Source: Gehongia tenuis
Lineage (GTDB): Bacteria; Bacillota; Clostridia; Christensenellales; NSJ-53
DNA: 64,000 bases
Assembly: GCF_014384795.1 (NCBI RefSeq)
Contig: NZ_JACRSR010000003.1
Coordinates: 124,001 to 188,000 of the forward strand
Direction of reading: 5' to 3'
Below are positions 18,523-26,858 of this stretch, piece after piece. Under the pieces are notes generated by a model. It did no database searches. It had not been told where the DNA came from and saw only the letters and a list, made by a program, of their open reading frames with translations. How positions within the stretch are numbered: position 1 is the stretch's first letter; each line of letters starts with the position of its first letter. The position numbers and the translations under genes were made by a program.

Positions 18523-19698
18523 ATGATCTATGGCGGTGTGGATTTTGCGCCCTATTTCGACAAGACTGAGCTCATTTCCCTGCTGGGGGAACTGGTGAAG
18601 CGAAGGAGCGAATCCTCCGAGGGCAGGGAGTACGAAACTGCGGTCTTTTCGGAAAACTATATGCGGGAAATGGGCTTGGAGACCCGGCTGCAGGAAACGC
18701 AGGACAATCGGCCCAACGTTATCGGTACCTGGAAGGGCACACAGTCAGACAAGGCTCTTCTTTTCAATGGACATCTGGATGTGGTGCCGGTGGAACCATC
18801 CCAGTGGCAGTCCCCGCCCTATCAAATGACTGAGCGCGAAGGCAGGCTTTACGGCCGAGGCACCGCGGACATGAAGGGCGGCATTGCCGCGGCGCTGTAC
18901 GCGGTAAAAGTGCTGCAAAAAGCCGGAGTCAGGCTGAAAGGGGACCTCAAGTTTGTCTTTACCGTGGATGAGGAACTTCTCAACATCGGCGTCAAAAAGG
19001 TGATGGAGGACCCAAAGGGCCTAAAAGCCGATTGGTGCATCGTGGGAGAACCCACCGGTTTGGATATTGCCATCGGCTGCCGCGGCCTTTTGGTCATCGA
19101 TGTGGAGTTTGAAGGAGTGTCCTGTCATGCGGCTCAGGAACAGTTGGGGCAAAACGCCGTTTACATGGCCCTTCCTTTCATGGAGGAGATTCGCAAACTG
19201 AACGAGGCCTATAAGAGGGATCCCCATCCCATCCTGGGGCCGGCGACGGTGAATGTAACCGTGATCCGCGGCGGGGACAAGGAGAACGTCATTCCCGACC
19301 GCTGTTTGGTCCGTTTGGACCGGAGACTCATTCCGGGCAGCGGAAAGGAGAGAGCGCTTGCGGATGTGCAGGAGATTTTGAGCCGGCTGAACCTGGAGGC
19401 AAAAGTCACATCCAGTGCTTTTTTGAACTATGCCGAGACGCCCGCCGGGGACCCTCTGGTCAAAACGCTGAAACGGCATATCGAGGCCGTGGGCAGAAGT
19501 CCTGAGATTACCGATTTCAAGGCCAGCTGTGAGGCTCCCTGGTTTCAGGACGATCTGGGACTCACCACCCTCACCTTCGGGCCGGGGCTCATTGCGCAGG
19601 CTCATACGGTGGATGAATTTGTGGATATCGGGGAACTGGTGGATGCGGCAAAGGTATACATAACCTTGTGTATGGATCTTCTGGGCTATGAATCATAA
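18523..19698 (+). CDS. M20-family peptidase (ArgE/DapE/CPG2-like)
   Basis: 391 residues, full-length two-domain metallohydrolase. Metal-site motifs: HLDVVP, GRGTADMKGG, the catalytic VDEE, and CIVGEPT; the C-terminal metal His is in IAQAHTVDEF. Members deacylate amino acids or cleave dipeptides; the substrate cannot be read from sequence, so I give no gene symbol. GGAGGAGCGG lies just before the ATG. Single-gene unit, divergent from the ABC exporter operon. Confidence 0.87.
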   Translation: MIYGGVDFAPYFDKTELISLLGELVKRRSESSEGREYETAVFSENYMREMGLETRLQETQDNRPNVIGTWKGTQSDKALLFNGHLDVVPVEPSQWQSPPYQMTEREGRLYGRGTADMKGGIAAALYAVKVLQKAGVRLKGDLKFVFTVDEELLNIGVKKVMEDPKGLKADWCIVGEPTGLDIAIGCRGLLVIDVEFEGVSCHAAQEQLGQNAVYMALPFMEEIRKLNEAYKRDPHPILGPATVNVTVIRGGDKENVIPDRCLVRLDRRLIPGSGKERALADVQEILSRLNLEAKVTSSAFLNYAETPAGDPLVKTLKRHIEAVGRSPEITDFKASCEAPWFQDDLGLTTLTFGPGLIAQAHTVDEFVDIGELVDAAKVYITLCMDLLGYES

Positions 19699-19706
19699 AA
19701 ATTTTG

Positions 19707-19738
19707 ATAGGCGTTATGGTTACATAACGCCTATTTTG
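19707..19738. terminator. Bidirectional terminator between the M20 peptidase and MATE genes
   Basis: ATAGGCGTTATG and its complement with a 4-nt loop; T-rich flank on both sides. The two genes converge here. Confidence 0.85.
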
Positions 19739-19742
19739 TGCT

Positions 19743-21119
19743 TTAAGCTGCGACTCCCGTGGTGACATCCTTGATCCATTTATTGCCGCGCATCCTGAAA
19801 TAGCACAGGACGCATTTGGCCGCCGGTTCAATCATGATCAGCATATACACCTGCTCCACCGTGAAATGAAAGACGGCCGCGCCCAGAAAAGCCAGGGGAA
19901 CCGCCAGACAGCCCATGGTGAAAACTTCGGCGTAGAGGGGAAACTTGGTGTCCCCGCCGCCCCGAAGCACCCCAAAGAGCACCACCATGTTGACCACGGT
20001 GAGAGGCAGTATCAAAGAGAACAGCCGCATCAGGTTGATGGCGGACTGGCGTACCTCGGGGGATACGTTGAACAAGGTGGAGATGGGCGGTGCCGCCAGG
20101 GCGAGAGCGATACCGAGCGCCGCGCCCACCATGAGAGAAAGCACGGTGAGACGGCGGGCGTAGTGATGCACCTCATCCATATGCCCGGCGCCGATCTCAT
20201 GGCCCACCATGACCAGCGCCGCGCCGCTCATGGAGATGCAGACCACGGTGAACAGGTTCTGCACGGTGTTGGAGATCTGTACGGCGGCAATGGCCTGGGT
20301 GCCGATGATGCCATAGGCTACGGTGTACAGGGAGGTGAGCACGCCAAAGACCGCTTCATTCAGCACCACCGGCACCATGGAAGCGTAAAGCTTTTTCACC
20401 AGATCCCTGCTGACGGTGATATAGGATCTGAATTTTCCCCGGAGAGGAGAATTCTTTCGAAGGGCGAAGAACAGGATGGCGCAAAATTCTATGATCCGAG
20501 CGATAACGGTGGCAATGGCGGCGCCGAGAACGCCCAGTTCGGGGAAACCCAGCTTGCCAAAGATGAGGACATAGTTCAGCCCTGCATTGGTGGCCACGGC
20601 GATAATGCTGACAATCATGGGCGCTTTGGTGTTGCCGATGCTCTTGAGAGCGTTGGTGAAGACCACGGTGGCGCCGGTGATGATGTAGCTGAGAGAGACC
20701 ACGGTGAGATACTGAGTGGCAAGCTCGATGACCGCGGGATCACGGCTGAACAAGCCGAGGATGATATGGGGAATGAAAAGCGCTCCCGCGGTAAAAATTA
20801 CTGCAAAGAACAGCATGGTCATCAGCCCCACGCCCAGCACCTTTTTGATGGGTTCATGGTTGCTGCTGCCCCAGAATTGGGCGATAAAGATACTGCAGCC
20901 GGTGCCCACGCCGATGATGGTGATGTTGAAAAGATAGAAAAGCTGATTCGCCACGCCCACAGCGGCGATGGCTGTTTCGCCCAAGGCGCCCACCATCAAG
21001 CTGTCCACCATATTGAGGGAGGACAGCAGGAAATTCTGAATGACGATGGGGATTGCCAAGGTGATGAGGGTGTGATAGAAGCGCTTATCGCTGAAGATAT
21101 CCTTGAAAAATGCTAACAT
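19743..21119 (-). CDS. MATE-family multidrug/Na+ (H+) antiporter
   Basis: 458 residues with twelve predicted membrane helices arranged as two related halves. Family features: PIVIQNFLLSSLNMVDSLMVGALGE near the start, AVGVANQLFYLF, and the second-half SMSGAALVMVGHEIGAG. It expels cationic drugs or metabolites using an ion gradient. Start at 21119 follows GGCGGGA. Palindromes upstream (21169-21210) suggest control by a dedicated regulator not encoded next to it. Confidence 0.9.
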   Translation of the reverse strand: MLAFFKDIFSDKRFYHTLITLAIPIVIQNFLLSSLNMVDSLMVGALGETAIAAVGVANQLFYLFNITIIGVGTGCSIFIAQFWGSSNHEPIKKVLGVGLMTMLFFAVIFTAGALFIPHIILGLFSRDPAVIELATQYLTVVSLSYIITGATVVFTNALKSIGNTKAPMIVSIIAVATNAGLNYVLIFGKLGFPELGVLGAAIATVIARIIEFCAILFFALRKNSPLRGKFRSYITVSRDLVKKLYASMVPVVLNEAVFGVLTSLYTVAYGIIGTQAIAAVQISNTVQNLFTVVCISMSGAALVMVGHEIGAGHMDEVHHYARRLTVLSLMVGAALGIALALAAPPISTLFNVSPEVRQSAINLMRLFSLILPLTVVNMVVLFGVLRGGGDTKFPLYAEVFTMGCLAVPLAFLGAAVFHFTVEQVYMLIMIEPAAKCVLCYFRMRGNKWIKDVTTGVAA

Positions 21120-21168
21120 AAAAAAATCCCGCCTTTCCGCAATTGCAAAAATTGTTTTTCGATGTATA

Positions 21169-21210
21169 CCTCTCGCGAGGGGCAACAATTTGTACGCAAT
21201 TGCGGCGTAC
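21169..21210. promoter_or_regulatory. Palindromes upstream of the MATE gene
   Basis: CCTCTCGCGAGGGG at 21169-21182 and GTACGC-7 nt-GCGTAC at 21192-21210, placed 50-91 bp before the start codon. Candidate operators; the regulator is unknown. Confidence 0.4.
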
Positions 21211-21342
21211 GCAGGTTGCTAAAGCTTGCATGGCAAACTCTAATAACACTATATAGGAACGGAAAAACAAAGTCAAGGAAGCGCAGCGGTGTTTTTTTGC
21301 ATGGGATTACGGTATAATGGGGCATGTGAGGAGGAATTGAGA

Positions 21343-21838
21343 ATGCCTTATGAAAAGATAGAGGATCTGCCTCGGGAGAAGCTGATGGAGCTGGTGGAAA
21401 TCTACGCCAAAAACTGGCTGGCCTTGGACGGCCTTTGGTTCCAATCCATAGAAAAAAAACTGGGCCTGTCCGAGGCCCTGGAACACGACGCCCATGCCTG
21501 GGAACGCTTCACGGTGATCGAAGCCCGCAGAATCAAAGCTTTTCTGGGCCTTCCGGAACGGGCGGGGGTGGAGGGACTGGCCCGGGCTCTTCGCTTCAGG
21601 CTTTATGCGCCCCTCAATGAGGATGAGATCATCGTGGAGGGCAGCACGGTGATCTATCGGGTGGTCACCTGCCGTGTACAGAACGCACGAAACCGGCATT
21701 TTGGAATACACCTATTTTGCAAAGACCATCGACGACCGCTTCGAAACGGAGGCACTGAGCTGCCATCCCGATGTCACCGATCCCGGCTGCAACTGCATGT
21801 GGAAATTTACCTTAAAGGAAGGAAGCGAAAATGTTTAA
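21343..21838 (+). pseudogene. Frameshifted DUF6125-family gene
   Basis: From the ATG at 21343 (GAGGAGGAATTG upstream) one frame encodes MPYEKIEDLPREKLMELVEI through VTCRVQNAR (ending near 21690), which is the N-terminal two thirds of DUF6125-type proteins. The homologous remainder (ETGILEYTYFAKTIDDRF, LSCHPDVTDPGCNCMWKF) is in the +1 frame and ends at TAA 21836-21838. From memory of the family about a dozen residues are missing at the junction, so a deletion of roughly 35 bp (3n+2) is a better explanation than a single-base error. The stop overlaps the start of the CcdA fusion gene by 8 bp. Confidence 0.75.
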
Positions 21839-23111
21839 CGGTTTGGTGGATGCGGGCAGCATCAACTTTCTTATGGTTTTTCTGGAGGGCGTGCTGTCCT
21901 TTTTCTCGCCCTGTGTGATTCCGCTGCTCCCCGTTTATATCAGCTATTTGGCCGGCGGGGCCAAAAAGACGGATGGGGATGAAATCCATTATGACAGGGG
22001 CCGCGTGTTCTTCCATACGGCCTGTTTCGTGCTGGGTATTTCGCTGGCCTTCTTCGTGCTGGGTATGTCCTTTTCGGCCCTTGGAAGCTTCATGAACGAG
22101 CATAGAACCCTTTTTGCCAGAATCGGCGGAATCCTTATTATCCTGCTGGGTTTGGTACAGGTGGGTTTTTTGGATTTCAAATTTCTCCAGCGGGAGCGGC
22201 GCTGGCATCTCAAGATGCCTGGGACGGTCAATCCCTTCTTTGCCTTTTTAATGGGATTTGCCTTCAGCTTTGCCTGGACACCCTGCGTGGGGCCCATGCT
22301 TTCTTCTGTGCTTATTCTGGCCTCCAGCGCGGAGAGCGCGTTGGTGGGCAATCTGCTCGTAGCCGTATACGCTCTTGGATTCGTGGTGCCCTTCCTTGTT
22401 CTGGGCCTATTTACGTCTCAGATGCTGAATTTTCTTCAGAAGAGGAAGAATTGGATTAAATATACCATCAAGATCGGCGGCGTGGTGCTCATCGTGATGG
22501 GCATTATGACGTTAACCGGCTGGATGAATGGCATCACCGGCTATCTCAATAAGCCTGCGGCGCCCTCGGAGACGCCCATCATCACACAAACCCCTGCACC
22601 CGCGCCCAGCCCCTCCGCACCTGGAGCTTTGGCCACGCCCGAAGGCTTGGAAACGCCCACGCCCACACCGGAAAAAGTTGCGGCCTTTGATTTCACGCTG
22701 ACCGATCAGTATGGGAACAGCCATACCCTGTCCGACTACAAGGGCAAGGTAGTGTTTCTCAACTTCTGGGCAACATGGTGCGGTCCCTGTAAGATGGAGA
22801 TGCCCCATATCGAGTCCCTTTATCAGGACTGGGACAGGAATTCGGGCGATGTGATCGTGCTGGCTGTGGCGGCGCCTGGCGTGGGTCAGGAGAAGGGCCG
22901 TGAGGGCATCATCGACTTTTTGAAGGAGAATGGCTACACTTTTCCTGTGGTGTTCGACGAAACCCAGGAAGTCTTCTATGATTACGCCATCAACTCTTTT
23001 CCCACCACCTTCATGATCGACCGTGAGGGCAACATCTACGGCTATGCGCCGGGCAGTCTCACCCGAGAGCTTATGGATCGGATCGTCGATCAAACCTTAG
23101 AGGCCGAATGA
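21831..23111 (+). CDS. CcdA (DsbD-like) membrane protein fused to a TlpA/ResA thioredoxin domain
   Basis: 426 residues. Residues 1-235 form a six-helix CcdA domain (FSPCVIPLLPVYISYLAGG and AWTPCVGPMLSSVL, the two redox cysteines in Pro-Cys contexts). A Pro/Thr/Ala-rich linker (about 238-280) leads to an external thioredoxin domain with WCGPC at 316-320 and the cis-Pro loop SFPTTFMID. Electrons from cytoplasmic thioredoxin would pass through CcdA to the attached thioredoxin for reducing extracellular disulfides or for cytochrome c maturation. The natural fusion removes the need for a separate ResA. Overlaps the DUF2809 gene by 4 bp. Confidence 0.9.
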   Translation: MFNGLVDAGSINFLMVFLEGVLSFFSPCVIPLLPVYISYLAGGAKKTDGDEIHYDRGRVFFHTACFVLGISLAFFVLGMSFSALGSFMNEHRTLFARIGGILIILLGLVQVGFLDFKFLQRERRWHLKMPGTVNPFFAFLMGFAFSFAWTPCVGPMLSSVLILASSAESALVGNLLVAVYALGFVVPFLVLGLFTSQMLNFLQKRKNWIKYTIKIGGVVLIVMGIMTLTGWMNGITGYLNKPAAPSETPIITQTPAPAPSPSAPGALATPEGLETPTPTPEKVAAFDFTLTDQYGNSHTLSDYKGKVVFLNFWATWCGPCKMEMPHIESLYQDWDRNSGDVIVLAVAAPGVGQEKGREGIIDFLKENGYTFPVVFDETQEVFYDYAINSFPTTFMIDREGNIYGYAPGSLTRELMDRIVDQTLEAE

Positions 23112-23506
23112 AAAAGGGTTGGAGGCCGGATCTTCGATACGCGGCCCTCTTCGCCGGCCTGCTTGCCATGGAGATTTTCATTGCGCTGTATGTCCGAGAC
23201 GACTTTGTTCGGCCGCTGGTGGGGGATGCGCTGGTGATCGTTCTTCTTTACGCATTCTTTCGCATCTTTATCCACCGGCCCATGCCCTTCCTGCCGTTGC
23301 TGATCCTTCTTTTCGCGGCGGCAGTGGAGGTGAGCCAGGTCTTCGATCTGGTGGGGAAGTTGGGGCTTGGGGATTCAAAGTTTTTCCGAACGCTCCTTGG
23401 TTCCACCTTTGATCCCTGGGATCTGGTTTTCTATGGGCTCACGGCTTTGGGCCTGGGGCTTTTTGAGAGGCACCGGAAAGGGCGTGCTGGATCCGGCAGA
23501 AGCTGA
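23108..23506 (+). CDS. DUF2809-family membrane protein
   Basis: 132 residues, four predicted membrane helices, with the family marks RPLVGDALVIVLLYAFFR and AAAVEVSQVFDLVGKLG, then TFDPWDLVFYGLTALG. Function unknown. Translationally coupled (ATGA overlap) to the CcdA-thioredoxin fusion. The first good terminator downstream lies at 23603-23640, inside the convergent GntR reading frame. Confidence 0.82.
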   Translation: MKKGWRPDLRYAALFAGLLAMEIFIALYVRDDFVRPLVGDALVIVLLYAFFRIFIHRPMPFLPLLILLFAAAVEVSQVFDLVGKLGLGDSKFFRTLLGSTFDPWDLVFYGLTALGLGLFERHRKGRAGSGRS

Positions 23507-23512
23507 GGGGAA

Positions 23513-24292
23513 TCAGCGGGGAAGGATAAGCCAGCTGTCCCGCACCAGTCCGTTTTCGCAAAGCGGTTTGCATACGCTGTCAAGAATATAGCAATAGCTT
23601 TTAAAAAGGAGATCAGCAAAGCCCTGCTGATCTCCTTTTTGCAGGCATGCAAACGCTTTCAAACTAATCTCATTAATATGAGCCGTGCCGGATTTGCCGC
23701 GGCTGTCAAAAGAAAAATAGTAGCCCCACCTGAGCGGATAGTTGGCTTCCTGGAGAATCACCTTCAGCGGATAAAGCGGTGTGTTTTCGATGACGCAGTC
23801 GGCAATGTGGGTCAGAGGAATGCCATGGGGCTGCTCCATCTTAAGCGTCAACTGTTTTTGAACACTGGCATCCAGCTTATCAAAGACCAATAGGGACGCT
23901 GGACGGATGATCAGTGTCATCAGCTGAATGGCACTCAAATAGAGCCGCATACTGATATGGCTTGCGCCCGTGATGCTGGCTTGTTTATCCGGCGAAATCA
24001 CCCGGGTTCCGCGGCCGTTGATCGTTTTGACAAAATGCATTCGATTGAGATATGCCAGCGCTCTGCGGATGGTATGTATCGATACCTGATACTCCTTTGC
24101 CAAAGCCGCTTCCGAGGGTAGAAACGTACCCAGCGGATAGATCCCTGCCCCGATCTTGCCCACGAGGTTTTGGATGATTCGTAGATAATAGGGATATCGA
24201 TCTCCTGCCGCATTCCAGAAAAAGTGCTCATCAGCCTGCTCCACCGTACCCGGATACTGGGCGGACAGCCGATTTAGTGTTTCCTGCACCAA
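23513..24292 (-). CDS. GntR-type regulator, C-terminal portion of a split gene
   Basis: 259 codons. A winged helix at about 35-105 (YYLRIIQNLVGKIGAGIYPL, LPSEAALAKEYQVSIHTIRR, then FVKTINGRGTRV) is followed by an effector-type helical region. The only start near its 5' end is a TTG (24290-24292) without a ribosome site, and the frame stays open upstream through a C5 run into the end of the preceding GntR frame. I therefore think this is the second half of one double-winged-helix regulator of about 490 residues broken by a -1 shift. A perfect 16-bp terminator-like hairpin lies inside its last third. Confidence 0.6.
   Translation of the reverse strand: MVQETLNRLSAQYPGTVEQADEHFFWNAAGDRYPYYLRIIQNLVGKIGAGIYPLGTFLPSEAALAKEYQVSIHTIRRALAYLNRMHFVKTINGRGTRVISPDKQASITGASHISMRLYLSAIQLMTLIIRPASLLVFDKLDASVQKQLTLKMEQPHGIPLTHIADCVIENTPLYPLKVILQEANYPLRWGYYFSFDSRGKSGTAHINEISLKAFACLQKGDQQGFADLLFKSYCYILDSVCKPLCENGLVRDSWLILPR
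23603..23640. terminator. Perfect 16-bp stem hairpin with T tails, inside the GntR frame
   Basis: AAAAAGGAGATCAGCA, 6-nt loop, exact complement ending in TTTTT. It has the form of a bidirectional intrinsic terminator. It is well placed to end the rightward CcdA-DUF2809 transcript, yet it lies 90-128 bp before the stop codon of the leftward GntR frame. Confidence 0.75.
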
Positions 24293-24972
24293 ACGGGGGT
24301 GGTGTAGCGGTAATGGCTGGTAAGGCTGTCACGAACGTCCTGAGGCTTGCCAGCTTTCAAGGCGTCCAAGATGTATGATACGCTTTGCCTTTCAAACTTA
24401 TATTGATTGAGCTGCATGGACCTTTGACAGGCGGTTAAAAAAGGAGCTTCGCCATACATCTCCAAAGTCGTGTACAAGGAGGCGAGCAGGGGATTGCCTG
24501 AGGAAACGAGGATATCATGAAAAAAGGCAGAGGGCACTCTCCAGCGTCTGAGTGAATCTCGATGATACATTGTCCATTTCATAGTGCTGTCATAGTGCTC
24601 AAGCTCAATGATACCGGAAAATTGGGCGCAGAAGGTCAGGATATCGGGCATGATGAGTTCCATGGTTTGGTAAACAGCCAGGACGGAAGATTTACGCTGC
24701 AGAATGCTTTGGACATCAGCGGACTGCTCCATCAAAGAGTCTCTGTAGACAACAACGGCACGCCGGCGTTCGCCGGTTTCAATCAGCCCCTCCTCCTTGA
24801 GCGCCTTTAGGGCGGTGCGAACAGCCCGCATTCCCACACCATATGATTTGCATAACTGTGGGGCGGAGGGCAGTCTGCTGCCATATTCCCGAAGTCCAGA
24901 TATGATTTGTTCCCGCAAGTTTTCATGAATGGAGGAGGATCGCGTTCGTTTTTCGTCCAAAAGGCACCTCAC
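24274..24972 (-). CDS. GntR-family regulator, N-terminal portion of a split gene
   Basis: 232 codons. N-terminal winged helix (REQIISGLREYGSRLPSAPQ, LCKSYGVGMRAVRTALKALK, EEGLIETGERRRAVVVYR) and a helical effector domain. It ends in SHYRYTTPVWCRKH, where homology-like sequence appears to continue in the -1 frame. The listed start is GTG; a TTG four codons in (24958-24960) has AGGTG upstream and may be the true one. Together with the downstream frame it looks like a tandem-GntR protein. An inverted repeat covers the start region (24970-25009). Confidence 0.65.
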   Translation of the reverse strand: MRCLLDEKRTRSSSIHENLREQIISGLREYGSRLPSAPQLCKSYGVGMRAVRTALKALKEEGLIETGERRRAVVVYRDSLMEQSADVQSILQRKSSVLAVYQTMELIMPDILTFCAQFSGIIELEHYDSTMKWTMYHRDSLRRWRVPSAFFHDILVSSGNPLLASLYTTLEMYGEAPFLTACQRSMQLNQYKFERQSVSYILDALKAGKPQDVRDSLTSHYRYTTPVWCRKH

Positions 24973-25009
24973 ACTAGCCTATTTTTTTTACAACCTATAT
25001 GCTAGCGTG
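24970..25009. promoter_or_regulatory. Inverted repeat at the GntR gene start
   Basis: CACACTAGC (24970-24978) and GCTAGCGTG (25001-25009) are complementary with one mismatch, 22 bp apart. A likely autoregulatory operator. Confidence 0.4.
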
Positions 25010-25313
25010 TCCAGACAGCGGTTGTTTAGTCACAAAATATTATTTAAAATAGTCCTATAAAATTGAACAGGGAGGGTGCCCTCTCATGTTCATTTATATT
25101 GTTCCGGAACACAAAAAGCCATACAGGGGAAAGCGACAAGACATGAGGCAGCCAGATCGGGGGCCTTTGTTTTCTGCTGCGCCTTTTGTGTCAGAACCCG
25201 GATCGCTTCCCCATTGTGTCTGCAGTAATGCGGCGGGTGGGGAATTTTTATACCCTTTTTACAGAATCCGCCCTGCCGCAGACAGCAAAAAAACGCCCCC
25301 CAATTTGGAAGGA

Positions 25314-25335
25314 CGTTCGCAAAATCGTTTATATT
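25314..25335 (+). repeat. Left copy of a 22-bp perfect inverted repeat flanking a recombinase gene
   Basis: Begins CGTTCGCAAAATCG and is identical, in reverse complement, to 26727-26748. The sequence has the layout of a tyrosine-recombinase crossover site: a GTTCG-containing arm, an AT-rich centre TTTATATT, and a second arm ending CGAAAACGAAC that repeats the GTTCG motif inverted. The rest of 24973-25544 shows no convincing gene; a 134-codon frame at 25086 has no ribosome site and odd composition. Confidence 0.8.
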
Positions 25336-25501
25336 CCGAAAACGAACCCGAAAAGGGTACGTTTGACCAAGTTCATATTAGCAATTTTCCTGAATCGTGT
25401 CAATGTTTCAAGATGATCAAGGGTCAAAAGAGGCACGAAGGCGGAAAAACCTGCGGCAAAGCTTGGAATATGCAAACGGAAGTTCGATGAGGCGACGCAA
25501 A

Positions 25502-25528
25502 AATGAGCCGTCAAATGGGCCGTCAAAT
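25502..25528 (+). repeat. Direct-repeat motif GCCGTCAAAT upstream of the recombinase
   Basis: AATGAGCCGTCAAA at 25502-25515 recurs exactly at 26656-26669, just after the recombinase stop codon. A second GCCGTCAAAT follows at 25519-25528. Short direct repeats flanking an integrase gene resemble arm-type binding sites of tyrosine recombinases. Confidence 0.6.
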
Positions 25529-25544
25529 CGAAGGGAGAAAAAAC

Positions 25545-26654
25545 ATGGCACGACGTGGAGAAAACATCTATCACAGGAAGGATGGAAGGTGGGAAGGCCG
25601 CTATATTGTAGGGCGAAGCATGGAAGGCAAGCCCAAATTTCGCTCCATTTATGGCAAAAGCTACAGTGAGGTCAAGCGTGAGCTGGTGCTTTTAAAATCC
25701 AAACAAATGACCTCCGGCGGATCAACGGTTTTGATCTATGGAAACGGCAGTATGGCCGAATGGATGGATTATTGGCTGGACGGAATCGAGAAGCCTTATG
25801 TTCGGCCAACCACATACCAGCTTTACAAGCGCAGCATCGATAAACATTTGAAGCCCTGGCTGGGAAACCATGCGGTAAAGGCCTTATCCAGCCAGCAGAT
25901 CCAGGAGATGGTGGATGGACTGAGGGATAAGCTGGCATCCAGCACCCTGCACGGGCTGTGCCGCCTTCTCAAGAGCATTCTGGCAAGCGCGGTAAAAAAC
26001 CGGCTGCTGACCGAGTCCCCATTTCGGGACATCCGCCTGCCCAAATTTCACGTAAAGCAGCCTCGTGTGCTGACCGCGGCGGAACAGAGCCGGATGGAAC
26101 GGGTCGCCCTAGAAACGGGCGGACTGGAATACCTGCTTTGCCTTTATACGGGACTTAGGCTGGGAGAGCTCTGCGCCCTAAGATATGAAGATATCGACTT
26201 CAATGCAGGCTTGCTATACGTAACCCGCTCCGTAAAACGGATCAAAAACGGTGAAGGCACAACTCAGCTTGTGGTGGGAAGACCGAAAACGGACAGCTCC
26301 ATCCGGGAAATTCCGCTGCCGCTTTTTTTGCTTAAGATGCTTAAAGAACGCATGAAAGAGGAAGGCACTGTGCAGGGCGGCTTCATCTTCCCCGGCACTC
26401 AGGGAGGCGCCGCCGAGCCCCGCACGGTGCAGAAGGGTTTTGCGCGCCTGGCAAAGAGGGCTGACATCCGCGGCGCCCATATGCACACCCTGCGCCACAC
26501 CTTTGCCATGCGTTGCCTGGAACGGGGCATGGGATACAAGGCACTTTCGGAGATCCTGGGCCACAGTTCTTCCCAGATGACCATCAAGCATTACGATAAC
26601 TGCACCATGGAAAAGAAGTGGAAGGTGATGCATACAGCACGGCTGACCGCATAA
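25545..26654 (+). CDS. Tyrosine recombinase/integrase
   Basis: 369 residues. AP2-like arm-binding N-terminus (MARRGENIYHRKDGRWEGRY), SAM-like core-binding domain (about 68-150), catalytic domain with all expected residues: Arg205 in YTGLRLGEL, Lys248 before TDSSIREIPL, His314/Arg317 in HTLRH, His340 in LGHSS and nucleophile Tyr350 in KHYDN. GAAGGGAG precedes 25545; the longer frame from 25503 starts inside a repeat without a site. No excisionase, replication or cargo gene lies near, and the gene is framed by inverted repeats, which fits a DNA inversion module better than a prophage integrase. Confidence 0.92.
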   Translation: MARRGENIYHRKDGRWEGRYIVGRSMEGKPKFRSIYGKSYSEVKRELVLLKSKQMTSGGSTVLIYGNGSMAEWMDYWLDGIEKPYVRPTTYQLYKRSIDKHLKPWLGNHAVKALSSQQIQEMVDGLRDKLASSTLHGLCRLLKSILASAVKNRLLTESPFRDIRLPKFHVKQPRVLTAAEQSRMERVALETGGLEYLLCLYTGLRLGELCALRYEDIDFNAGLLYVTRSVKRIKNGEGTTQLVVGRPKTDSSIREIPLPLFLLKMLKERMKEEGTVQGGFIFPGTQGGAAEPRTVQKGFARLAKRADIRGAHMHTLRHTFAMRCLERGMGYKALSEILGHSSSQMTIKHYDNCTMEKKWKVMHTARLTA

Positions 26655-26655
26655 G

Positions 26656-26669
26656 AATGAGCCGTCAAA
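26656..26669 (+). repeat. Second copy of the AATGAGCCGTCAAA direct repeat
   Basis: Exact copy of 25502-25515, starting one base after the recombinase stop codon. Confidence 0.6.
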
Positions 26670-26726
26670 AATGGTCAGGCATTCTGCTGAAACCGGTGAA
26701 GCTCTGGGACTTGAAGGACGATTTGC

Positions 26727-26748
26727 AATATAAACGATTTTGCGAACG
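26727..26748 (-). repeat. Right copy of the 22-bp inverted repeat
   Basis: Exact reverse complement of 25314-25335, 111 bp before the EAL gene start. The two copies enclose 1391 bp containing only the recombinase. Confidence 0.8.
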
Positions 26749-26858
26749 CTTACAAGATTTAAGGTAACCGCAAAATATCTTCATTATCCAATAAAAACAT
26801 GGAAATATCGATCTATGAAAATGGGGCCATGAGCGTGGTGGCCAGAAAGGAGGGCTGT

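Noticed and set aside
25086..25490. 134-codon frame between the GntR gene and the recombinase
   Set aside because: No ribosome site, it spans the left inverted repeat, and its product has no coherent composition.
25545..26654. Recombinase as the integrase of the phage-derived island
   Set aside because: It lies 8 kb outside the island, unrelated core genes are in between, and no matching att repeat is seen at 34700 or 57920.
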